39,130 nucleotides of DNA from Acidobacteriaceae bacterium (GTDB taxonomy: Bacteria; Acidobacteriota; Terriglobia; Terriglobales; Acidobacteriaceae). Location of the stretch: assembly GCA_003134655.1 (NCBI GenBank), contig PLBY01000067.1:1-39130 (forward strand), given 5' to 3'. The position numbers and the translations under genes were made by a program. Positions 10,997-18,080 of the stretch are shown piece after piece. Position 1 is the stretch's first letter, and each line of letters starts with the position of its first letter. Below the pieces are notes generated by a model that was not told the origin of the DNA, ran no database searches, and saw only the letters and a list, made by a program, of their open reading frames with translations.

Positions 10997-11062
10997 GGGG
11001 CTAAAGCCCTACGGAAAAGAAACGCTCCATCGCAGCGCTTAAAGCGCTGCGCCACCCAAAAG
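10997..11062. repeat. Composite REP-like element, copy 1
   Basis: GGGGCTAAAGCCC (10997-11009) and, about 20 bp further, CGCAGCGCTTAAAGCGCTGCG (11031-11051) followed by CCACCCAAAAG. The two-palindrome order is the same as at 11234-11298, 31120-31182 and 39071-39130. Confidence 0.8.
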
Positions 11063-11105
11063 CGAGCTTCTCAACAAACTGTAAAGCCGCGCGGATTTTT
11101 CAGGC

Positions 11106-11140
11106 CTTACGCGGTCCTGGAAGGGCCGCTCTTTCACGGT
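11106..11140. repeat. Dispersed 35-bp repeat, copy 1
   Basis: CTTACGCGGTCCTGGAAGGG followed by CCGCTCTTTCACGGT. It matches 37945-37979 in 31 of 35 positions by eye. It contains no ORF and lies between two composite REP-like elements. Confidence 0.65.
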
Positions 11141-11233
11141 GATGTGGAAGCCGTCGGGGGGAAGACACATGTGACACATCGGCGATCAATTGAGCGCAAC
11201 CGCTAGTCATTCGGAAAACTCTATAGGGTACCT

Positions 11234-11298
11234 CAGGGGCTAAAGCCTGCTAAAAGTCGGCCTGATCGCAGCGCTGAAAGCGCTGCGCCACCCAAAGG
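11234..11298. repeat. Composite REP-like element, copy 2
   Basis: CAGGGGCTAAAGCCTGC (11234-11250) then TCGCAGCGCTGAAAGCGCTG (11266-11285) and CGCCACCCAAAGG. Same architecture and orientation as the copy at 10997. Confidence 0.8.
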
Positions 11299-11347
11299 TA
11301 AGTTTTCCAGGAGCTTAGTCAGCTCAAGTTCATCCGCCACAGTCGGG

Positions 11348-11363
11348 TGTGATTGAAGTCACA
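11348..11363 (+). promoter_or_regulatory. CRP/FNR-family type operator upstream of CoA-transferase
   Basis: TGTGA-TTGAAG-TCACA at 11348-11363 is a perfect match to the canonical TGTGA-N6-TCACA site of CRP-family regulators. Its centre lies 74 bases before the preferred ATG at 11430. If it acts at -41.5, transcription would start near 11397 and the -10 would be TACCGT at 11385-11390, which has the three most conserved bases. The factor itself is not in this window. Confidence 0.5.
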
Positions 11364-11429
11364 GCACTGTGAAAAGGACGCCGATACCGTTAAGGTGGAT
11401 CGTTTTCATAGACTGTGAGGACTTTTTCA

Positions 11430-12968
11430 ATGAGTATTTCTTCCCCGACCACCACGCGCGTTTTGAACTCCCAACTTGAAAGCAAGATCATGAGCGCCGA
11501 AGAGGCGGCTGCTTTGATTCGGTCCGGCGACCAGATTGGAATGAGCGGATTTACTGGGTCGGGATATCCGAAGACAGTGCCGATTGAGTTGGCGCACCGC
11601 ATTGCGGACGCGCACTTTCACGGGCAGAAGTTTCAGGTGAGCGTGTTTACCGGGGCTTCGACGGGGCCGGAGTTGGATGGGGCTCTCGCGATGGCGGGTG
11701 GGATTCATCTGCGGCTTCCCTACCAGTCGGATCCGGAGACGCGGAAGCGGATCAACGCGGGCGAAATGGATTACATGGATATTCATCTGAGCCATGTGGC
11801 CCAGTTCGTGGAGTATGGATTCTTGGGCAAGATGGACGTGGCGCTGATCGAGGTCACGGCGATCCTTGAAGATGGGCGAGTGGTGCCGAGTTCGTCCATC
11901 GGCAATAACAAGACATGGGTCGACTGCGCAGAGCGGATCATTCTGGAAGTGAACTCGTGGCAGCCGATGGCGCTCGAGGGGATGCACGACATTTACTACG
12001 GTCTGGAGCCGCCTCCGAATCGCAGGCCAATTCCATTGGTACGTCCGGGCGATCGGATCGGCACACCCTATTTCAAGATTCCCGCCGAGAAGATTGCCGG
12101 CATCGTGCTGACCGATTCGCCGGACCGCAATAGTCCGTTCAAGGCTCCGGACGAGGCTTCGAAGCGAATCGCCGGACACATCCTGGAGTTTTTGAGCTGG
12201 GAAGTGAAGAAGGGCCGGATGCCGAAAAACCTGCTACCCCTGCAATCGGGCGTGGGGAATATCGCGAACGCGGTTTTGTTCGGGCTGGAGGAAGGTCCGT
12301 TTGAGGGGCTCACTTCTTACACGGAAGTGATTCAGGATGGGATGATCCGGCTGCTGAAGTCGGGCAAGGTGACGTCGGCCTCAGCGACGGCGTTCTCGCT
12401 CAGTCCGGCGATGCTCGACGAAGTGAATGCCGATATGGCCAGCTACCGCGAACGGATTGTGCTGCGACCGCAGGAGATTTCGAACAATCCGGGGATCATT
12501 CGCAGGCTGGGTGTGATCGCGATGAACGGGATGATCGAGGCTGATATTTACGGGAACGTGAACTCGACGCATGTGATGGGATCGAGGATTCAGAACGGGA
12601 TTGGCGGGTCGGGGGACTTCGCGCGCAACGGGTACCTGTCGATCTTCATGGCGCCGTCATCAGCGAAGAAAGGGACGATTTCGACGATCGTTCCGATGGT
12701 TTCGCATGTGGATCACACAGAGCACGACGTGCAGGTGCTGGTCACGGAAAACGGGCTGGCTGACCTGCGCGGGCTTTCGCCGAAAGAGCGGGCGAAACTC
12801 GTGATTGAGAAGTGCGCCAGCGCCGAGTACAAGCCTCTGTTGAAGGATTATTTGTCGCGATCGGAACAGCTGTCGTACGGAAAACATACGCCGCATCTGC
12901 TGACCGAGTCGCTGAGCTGGCATAACCGGTATCTGCGGAGCGGGAATATGCTGCCGAAAGAAGAGTAA
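11430..12968 (+). CDS. Acetyl-CoA hydrolase / succinyl-CoA:acetate CoA-transferase family
   Basis: Transfers CoA between acyl-CoA and a carboxylate; the closest recognised type is succinyl-CoA:acetate CoA-transferase (AarC/Cat1/ScpC group). 512 residues. The ATG at 11430 is preferred (GTGAGG 9 bases upstream); an upstream in-frame GTG at 11415 would add five residues. Motifs: MSGFTGSGYPK near the start, SPFKAPDEASKRIAGHILEF, LQSGVGNIANAV (about 271-282), and SYTEVIQDG, whose Glu (about 299) is the position of the catalytic Glu that forms the glutamyl-CoA thioester. Near the end are GIGGSGDFARNGYLSIFMAP and HVDHTEHDVQVLVTENGLAD. It would link acetate and succinyl-CoA in the TCA cycle or acetate metabolism. 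Preceded by a CRP-type palindrome. No terminator was seen. Confidence 0.92.
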   Translation: MSISSPTTTRVLNSQLESKIMSAEEAAALIRSGDQIGMSGFTGSGYPKTVPIELAHRIADAHFHGQKFQVSVFTGASTGPELDGALAMAGGIHLRLPYQSDPETRKRINAGEMDYMDIHLSHVAQFVEYGFLGKMDVALIEVTAILEDGRVVPSSSIGNNKTWVDCAERIILEVNSWQPMALEGMHDIYYGLEPPPNRRPIPLVRPGDRIGTPYFKIPAEKIAGIVLTDSPDRNSPFKAPDEASKRIAGHILEFLSWEVKKGRMPKNLLPLQSGVGNIANAVLFGLEEGPFEGLTSYTEVIQDGMIRLLKSGKVTSASATAFSLSPAMLDEVNADMASYRERIVLRPQEISNNPGIIRRLGVIAMNGMIEADIYGNVNSTHVMGSRIQNGIGGSGDFARNGYLSIFMAPSSAKKGTISTIVPMVSHVDHTEHDVQVLVTENGLADLRGLSPKERAKLVIEKCASAEYKPLLKDYLSRSEQLSYGKHTPHLLTESLSWHNRYLRSGNMLPKEE

Positions 12969-12970
12969 GC

Positions 12971-13026
12971 CAAGGTTGCAAGGTTGCAAGGTTTCAAGGT
13001 TTCAAGGTTTCAGGGTTTCAGGGTTT
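12971..13026. repeat. Tandem 8-bp repeat (CAAGGTTK), seven units
   Basis: Seven contiguous 8-bp units: two CAAGGTTG, three CAAGGTTT, two CAGGGTTT, starting two bases after the CoA-transferase stop codon. The run drifts in sequence from left to right. No coding meaning. Confidence 0.85.
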
Positions 13027-13045
13027 CGGGATCGGGCGCCTCGCG

Positions 13046-13069
13046 GGGACGGACGAATACGTCCGTCCC
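13046..13069. repeat. Perfect 10-bp inverted repeat
   Basis: GGGACGGACG (13046-13055), loop AATA, CGTCCGTCCC (13060-13069). It lies between two converging genes, eight bases past the stop of the minus-strand gene. It has no T-run, so terminator action is uncertain; it may be a member of a dispersed repeat family. Confidence 0.6.
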
Positions 13070-13077
13070 TACGTGTT

Positions 13078-13636
13078 TCAGCGCGGCCAGAGCCAGCCGA
13101 AGGTTCCTGCGGTCAGTAGGGCGTAGACGAGTCCATCTATCATCTCTTTAATGGTCATGCTCCAGGTCTGCCCTTTCCAGATACTGTTGCTGATGTTGCC
13201 CAGGCCGTAGGCGAGGAAGGCGGCGGTGCCGACGACGCGAAAAACCGCGAGATAATTAGGTGCCCGGCGCGACCGTGTGCGCGGTGAGGTAGGCGACGAA
13301 GAAACCGATGAGGAGGCAGTAGGCGAACCACAGACCCAGGAATTTCGGCATGACGGGCGGACCGCTGGGGAAGATCGTCATCATTCCCACCGGACCTTGC
13401 TTGTATTTTTCGATCACAGCCGGGGACTTCATGTCTTTGTGGGTGGTGAAGGGGAAGATGTAGAGTCCGCGCTTGAGGCCTGCGGCGCGGAGAGCGGGGA
13501 GGATTTTATCTTCGTCTGGGAGTCCCTTATAGTCGCTGCGATGGTAGGGCAGCAGCATGTGCATGATGGAACTGGCGACGAAGACGATAACCGCCGAGAG
13601 GACAATCGGGAGCCAGAGAGCGGAGAGCGGAGTCAT
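13078..13636 (-). pseudogene. Small membrane protein split by a single-base frameshift
   Basis: The first frame (13636 to 13256, ATG with AGGAGG upstream) gives 126 residues: an N-terminal membrane helix (LWLPIVLSAVIVFVASSIMH), a soluble stretch with YHRSDYKGLPDEDK, a second helix ([20 protein letters not shown]), and it ends HTVAPGT-stop. Directly after, in the next frame, 59 residues continue with [20 protein letters not shown], a further helix and the ending [11 protein letters not shown], stop at 13078-13080. Removing one base (the A at 13258 on the plus strand) fuses the frames as APGT-NYLAVF into a 185-residue, four-helix protein. I recall related acidobacterial/bacterial proteins of that length, but the function is unknown. 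Either a recent inactivating insertion or a sequencing error. Confidence 0.75.
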
Positions 13637-13937
13637 GCGGAGCCTCCTGGTGTTGACAGCAGAGCGTCTTGGGGAGGCTACCCTTGCGGAGAGGATGGGT
13701 CAAGGGGCTAGTAGAGAGGCGCCGGAGATCCTTCCCTCCGCCTGAAAAGCGGCTCCGGTCAGGATGACGCCCGCAATATTGAAGACCCGCAAAACCTGGA
13801 CAGGATGACGCCCGCGATAACCCGCGGTATCACTCCCACAAAATCGACGACTGCAAGATGAGCGCGCAGCCCCGTTCTGGGTGGGTGCCTCACATGAGCA
13901 GGTGCGCGACTCCGTCTCCTGCATCTAAGCTAGGACG
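13637..13937. other. Intergenic region with a 15-bp direct repeat
   Basis: CAGGATGACGCCCGC occurs at 13760-13774 and again at 13801-13815, each preceded by related sequence. No gene is supported. The region separates divergent genes and must contain the promoters of the membrane protein and the PilT-like gene. Confidence 0.5.
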
Positions 13938-15056
13938 ATGACAGCCGAAGGAAATCCTGCACGCGTTCAGGTCATTCACTCAGCGCACGAGTCCGTGCCG
14001 CTCCATTCGTGGCTGGAAGAACTGGTCTCGCGAAAGGGCAGCGATCTGCTGCTGGTGCCGCTGGCCCCGGCGTCGATCCGCGTGGAGGGAACGCTGGTCG
14101 TGATCGGAGACAGTCCGCTGACTGGCGACGAGATCGAAGCTGCGGTGCTGCCTGCCATGGCGGAGCATGCACGGGAAGAGTACGAGCGAACGCACATCGC
14201 AGATTCGTCGTATCGAGTGGAAGGATTAGGGCGGTTCCGCATCAATCTGCATCGTGAGCGGGGGCGTGCGGCGGCGACGGTGCGGGCGCTGCCGTCGAAG
14301 GTACCAGCGCTCGAAGAACTTCACTTACCGGCTGGGATTGCCGCTCTGGCCAAGTTGCGGCGAGGCCTGGTGATTATCGGGGGGGCGACGGGATCGGGGA
14401 AGACCACGACGCTGGCGGCGCTGGTGAACGAAATCAACCAGCGAGAAACGCGGCATATCGTGACGATTGAAGATCCGATCGAGTACGAGCACAGGCACAA
14501 GCTGAGTGTGATCGAACAGGTGGAGATCGGAATCGATGCGCCGGACTTCCCTACTGCGCTGCGGGCGGCGCTGCGGCAGGCGCCGGACGTGATCGTTGTG
14601 GGGGAGATGCGGGATCCGGAAACGGCTCGGATTGCGCTTTCGGCGGCTGAGACGGGGCATCTCGTGTTCACGACGCTGCACACGACCGACGCGGCGTCGA
14701 CGGTGTCGCGTATCGCGGACTCGTTTCCGCAGGAGCGGCAGCACTCAGTGCGCGCGGAGATGGCGATGGCCCTGGCCGCGATGCTGACGCAGACTTTGAT
14801 TCCGCGGCGGAACGGCGGACGTGTGCCGGCGGCAGAACTGCTGATGGTGGGATACGGGGCGCGGCAGCATATTCGCAAGAACGCGCTACAGCATCTGCAT
14901 CAGGAAATTACTATCACCCGCAAGCAAGGGTCGTTCACGCTGGAAGAATCGCTGGCACAGTTGGTGTTTCAGAACGACCTGTTGCGAGAAGACGCGATGG
15001 TGCGGGCAATTCATGCAGAGGATCTGGATGTGATGCTGAAGGCGAAGGGATTCTAG
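13938..15056 (+). CDS. PilT/PilU-like type IV pilus retraction-family ATPase
   Basis: Hexameric secretion-type ATPase of the PilT branch. 372 residues. Walker A GGATGSGKTT (148-157), Asp box VTIEDPIEYEH (175-185), Walker B DVIVVGEMRD (217-226), His box TGHLVFTTLHTTD (239-251). Near the C-terminus PilT normally carries AIRNLIREGK; here the corresponding stretch is ARQHIRKNALQHLHQEI (308-324), so the motif is only partly kept. The N-terminal part (SRKGSDLLLVPLAPASIRVEG) is the usual PAS-like module with DLHL replaced by DLLL. No other pilus gene is beside it, and the neighbours are a PilT-unrelated kinase and a frameshifted membrane protein. The role could be pilus retraction or an accessory PilU-like function. 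Start ATG with AGGACG close upstream. Confidence 0.85.
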   Translation: MTAEGNPARVQVIHSAHESVPLHSWLEELVSRKGSDLLLVPLAPASIRVEGTLVVIGDSPLTGDEIEAAVLPAMAEHAREEYERTHIADSSYRVEGLGRFRINLHRERGRAAATVRALPSKVPALEELHLPAGIAALAKLRRGLVIIGGATGSGKTTTLAALVNEINQRETRHIVTIEDPIEYEHRHKLSVIEQVEIGIDAPDFPTALRAALRQAPDVIVVGEMRDPETARIALSAAETGHLVFTTLHTTDAASTVSRIADSFPQERQHSVRAEMAMALAAMLTQTLIPRRNGGRVPAAELLMVGYGARQHIRKNALQHLHQEITITRKQGSFTLEESLAQLVFQNDLLREDAMVRAIHAEDLDVMLKAKGF

Positions 15057-15062
15057 TATCGG

Positions 15063-16082
15063 CTATGCGAGGCCGCTCTGCCTGGCAAGAGCCAATGCTT
15101 CCAGCGCAGCGCCGCGCGCACCAGCGGTATCTCCGTTTGGCATGACGTGGATGGGAATGTCTGCCTGCTCCACGCGTTGGGTGGGCATTCCCACGCGGAT
15201 CTCCGCCAGAAACCACTTTTGAAATTCCTGACTGGTTTCGAGGACACCGCCACCTACGATCAAGGCATCGGGGTCAAAAGTATTCACCATCTCATCGAAG
15301 AAAAGTCCCAAGGCGTGAGCTTGAACCCGGAAAATCTCTTTGCACATTGCATCCCCTTGATCGGCGAGGCCGCGCACGTTCTTAGCCGCCTGATGTGGTT
15401 CCTGCTTCGCTAAAGGATGGTCCGGATAGCGACGCAGATGATACGGCAGCAGAGTCCTCTCGATCGCGGTGAGGGAGCACAGCGACTCCAGATCACCAAT
15501 TCTCCCGCAATTGCAATGGGGCTCAATGCCCTCGATTCCGGCGATGCTCTGGTAGGGAATTAGCACGTGCCCGAGTTCTCCGCCGAACCCGTTCTTGCCC
15601 TTCACGACGTTGCCGTCAAGGATGATGCCTCCGCCATTCCCGGTGCCGACGACATCGGAAATCGACGTTTCGCGGCTGTTGGCGCCGAAGATCGCGTAGT
15701 GCCCCCAGAGCGCGGCGGCGTTCGCATCGTTCAGGTAGGAGACGGGCTTCCCGAGTTTGTGTGCCAGGCCCTCGCGGATATCAAACCCAGCCCACATGGG
15801 ATGTACAAAGTTCGTGGAGCCGCGCGCGCTGAGACGGCCAGCGGCACTGGAGGGCCCCGGAGTATCGAGGCCAATGGCGACGATCTGGTCAAGCGCAACG
15901 CCGGCAAGATCGGTGGCGATCTTCAAACCGTCCGCAATCTGCTGGAGGCAGACCTCCGGCCCCTGCTTGGAAAGTGCCGGATGCTCGCACAGTCCATCGA
16001 TGAGGAACTGTTCTTTCGCGGCGTTCACTAATGTGTAGTTGATTGCTGTTCCGCCCAGATCTACCCCAGCTACCACTTCCAC
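15063..16082 (-). CDS. ROK-family sugar kinase (glucokinase-like)
   Basis: Cytoplasmic ATP-dependent sugar kinase of the ROK family. 339 residues. The start is GTG at 16082 with AGAGGA upstream. Phosphate-1 motif GVDLGGTAINY (6-16), catalytic Asp in NDANAAALWG (118-127, Asp119), adenosine region VGTGNGGGIILDG (145-157), GGELGHV (167-173), zinc-binding EPHCNCGRIGDLES (187-200). The ROK zinc site is normally C-x-C-G-x-x-G-C-x-E; here the last Cys is Asp (residue 197), so zinc binding may be altered. The C-terminal ALIVGGGV is typical. It could phosphorylate glucose, a hexosamine or another sugar; the substrate cannot be read. It converges with the PilT-like gene and lies 91 bp downstream of the ComM-type gene on the same strand. 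Confidence 0.88.
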   Translation of the reverse strand: MEVVAGVDLGGTAINYTLVNAAKEQFLIDGLCEHPALSKQGPEVCLQQIADGLKIATDLAGVALDQIVAIGLDTPGPSSAAGRLSARGSTNFVHPMWAGFDIREGLAHKLGKPVSYLNDANAAALWGHYAIFGANSRETSISDVVGTGNGGGIILDGNVVKGKNGFGGELGHVLIPYQSIAGIEGIEPHCNCGRIGDLESLCSLTAIERTLLPYHLRRYPDHPLAKQEPHQAAKNVRGLADQGDAMCKEIFRVQAHALGLFFDEMVNTFDPDALIVGGGVLETSQEFQKWFLAEIRVGMPTQRVEQADIPIHVMPNGDTAGARGAALEALALARQSGLA

Positions 16083-16173
16083 GGTTGAGTCCTCTATTTT
16101 CGATGTACGGCAAAAAGCTTAGCAGAATTGGAGGGATCGGCACATAAGGCGCAGATTTTTGACGTTGTTAGCC

Positions 16174-17721
16174 TCACGCCCAGTACGTGCGGTCGAGGCT
16201 GCGGTACTGGATCGCTTCGGCGATGTGTTTGGGCTCCAAGTTAGCCGAGTCTTCCAGGTCGGCGACGGTTCGGGCGACTTTCAGGATGCGGTCGTGGGCG
16301 CGGGCGCTCAGTCCCTGCTGGGTCATGGCGCGCTCGAGCAGGCGTTCGCAATCGGCGGACAGTTCGCAGAAGGTGCGGATGTGGCGGGAGGACATCTGCG
16401 CGTTGCAATAAAGCTTCTGGCGGGAGGAGGCGAAGCGTTCCAGTTGCTTCTGGCGGGCGCGGATGACGCGCTCACGAATCGTGGCCGAGTTCTCCGGTTC
16501 GTTGGTCGAGCGCATTTCCTTGTAGTTCACGGCCGGGACATCGATGTGGATGTCAATGCGGTCCATGAGCGGGCCGGAAATTTTCGAGACATAGCGCTGG
16601 ATCATGGGAGTGGTGCACTGGCAGTCGCGGGTGCGGTCGTTGTGAAAACCGCAAGGGCAGGGATTCATGGCGGCGGCGAGCATGAAGCGCGCGGGGAACG
16701 TGAGGGACATGGAGGCGCGAGCGATGCTCACTGTGCCGTCTTCGAGCGGTTGGCGAAGGACTTCGAGCACGTTGCGGGGGAATTCGGGCAGCTCGTCGAG
16801 GAAGAGCAGGCCGTTGTGGGCCAAAGAGACTTCGCCGGGACGCGGGATGACGCCGCCGCCGATCAGGCCGGCGTCGGAGATGGTATGGTGCGGCGAGCGG
16901 TAGGGGCGCGTGCCGACCAGGCCCGTGCCTTGGTCGAGCACTCCGGCCACGCTGTGGATCTTCGTTGTCTCCAGCGCTTCTTCGAAAGTGAACGGCGGAA
17001 GAATCGTAGGCATGCGCTTGGCCAGCATGGTTTTGCCGGAGCCTGGCGGGCCGATCATGAGGATGTTGTGGCCTCCGGCGCAGGCGATTTCAATGGCGCG
17101 CTTGGCGGTCTGCTGTCCGCGAACATCTTTGAAGTCGACGTAGAACTGTTGCGATTCTCGTAGGAGTGAATCGCCGTCGGCCTTGACGGGGAGGATGCCG
17201 TTGCCAGAGTTCACGAAGTGGATCACGTCGAGGAGCGAGCGCACGGGGTAGACATCCACGCCGCCGACCATGGCAGCTTCTTTGGCGTTGGCTTCGGGGA
17301 CGACCATGCGGGAAATTTTGCGTCCGCGAGCTTCGATCGCGATGGGCAGGGCTCCGCGAACGCTGCGCACACCGCCGTCGAGGGAGAGTTCTCCGACGAA
17401 AAGGCAGTCGGACATTTCCTTCTTGGTGAGACCACCGTAAGCTCCGACAATGCCGAGGGCCATGGGCAGATCGAACCCGGAGCCTTCTTTCTTGATGTCG
17501 GCCGGAGCGAGGTTAATGGTGATGTGCGTGGGGGGAATGTCGTAGCCGCAGTTTTTCAGCGCGGCGCGGACGCGGTCGCGGCTCTCACGCACAGCGGCGT
17601 CGGGCAAGCCGACAGTGTGGAAGTGGTCCTGATCGCACTTGATGCCGGAGCAGTCGACCTCGACCTGGATGATGTTGGCGTCGATGCCATAGACGGCGGC
17701 GCTGAGAGTTTTGTAGAGCAT
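16174..17721 (-). CDS. comM: ComM/YifB-type Mg-chelatase-like AAA+ ATPase
   Basis: 515 residues from the ATG at 17721 ([17 protein letters not shown]), which is where family members begin; the open frame runs upstream to 17940 but that part is not family-like. Residues 1-170 form the Lon-protease-like N domain (with [18 protein letters not shown]), followed by the AAA+ domain: Walker A GPPGSGKT (224-231), Walker B LLFLDE (305-310), and the CPCG (355-358) with two further Cys in DCQC (366-369), a likely zinc site. Next comes the C-terminal lid ([19 protein letters not shown]). ComM is a hexameric helicase that promotes branch migration in natural transformation in Gram-negative bacteria; whether this one does is inference. 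A good ribosome binding site is not visible at the chosen start. Confidence 0.93.
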   Translation of the reverse strand: MLYKTLSAAVYGIDANIIQVEVDCSGIKCDQDHFHTVGLPDAAVRESRDRVRAALKNCGYDIPPTHITINLAPADIKKEGSGFDLPMALGIVGAYGGLTKKEMSDCLFVGELSLDGGVRSVRGALPIAIEARGRKISRMVVPEANAKEAAMVGGVDVYPVRSLLDVIHFVNSGNGILPVKADGDSLLRESQQFYVDFKDVRGQQTAKRAIEIACAGGHNILMIGPPGSGKTMLAKRMPTILPPFTFEEALETTKIHSVAGVLDQGTGLVGTRPYRSPHHTISDAGLIGGGVIPRPGEVSLAHNGLLFLDELPEFPRNVLEVLRQPLEDGTVSIARASMSLTFPARFMLAAAMNPCPCGFHNDRTRDCQCTTPMIQRYVSKISGPLMDRIDIHIDVPAVNYKEMRSTNEPENSATIRERVIRARQKQLERFASSRQKLYCNAQMSSRHIRTFCELSADCERLLERAMTQQGLSARAHDRILKVARTVADLEDSANLEPKHIAEAIQYRSLDRTYWA

Positions 17722-18016
17722 GAGGTCGAAATCCCCGCTTCTCGCACAGAACGCGAGAAACGGGGCACCCGGGAGACACGGAGTCCTGATGTGCCAGATA
17801 CCTACCTTACGGATTCGAGGCTGGCGTTGGCTGTGACGGATGTCACCAAGAGGCTGTGGAAAACCCACCGAGTGCTGGGGCCGGAGCGGACTGCCACTGT
17901 CCGTTCTCGGGCACCCGGGTCCATGTTCGGACAGATTCATTTCGACATGACGCGTTCGGATGCCGTTTCTTCCTTTATTGCCAACGGGCTACGGCTCCAG
18001 CAATCTGGTGTGACAC

Positions 18017-18045
18017 TTGCTCTCTCTCGGAGTGGTTCGTATATC
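18017..18045 (+). promoter_or_regulatory. Candidate sigma70-type promoter for the ADOP permease
   Basis: TTGCTC (18017-18022) and TATATC (18040-18045) with a 17-bp spacer, 36 bases before the ATG at 18081. It lies in the divergent gap between comM and the permease. Confidence 0.4.
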
Positions 18046-18080
18046 TCGCCGGCGACTGGCTCAACAGGAGTGAACGGGCT

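Noticed and set aside
12971..13026. Considered as a CRISPR array
   Set aside because: Contiguous 8-bp units without spacers; no cas genes in the window.
16159..17163. 334-codon plus-strand frame opposite comM
   Set aside because: Antisense shadow of the ComM-type gene, with no recognisable motif and no ribosome binding site.
17722..17940. Longer comM start at 17940
   Set aside because: The 73-residue extension is not family-like, and the divergent promoter region lies there.
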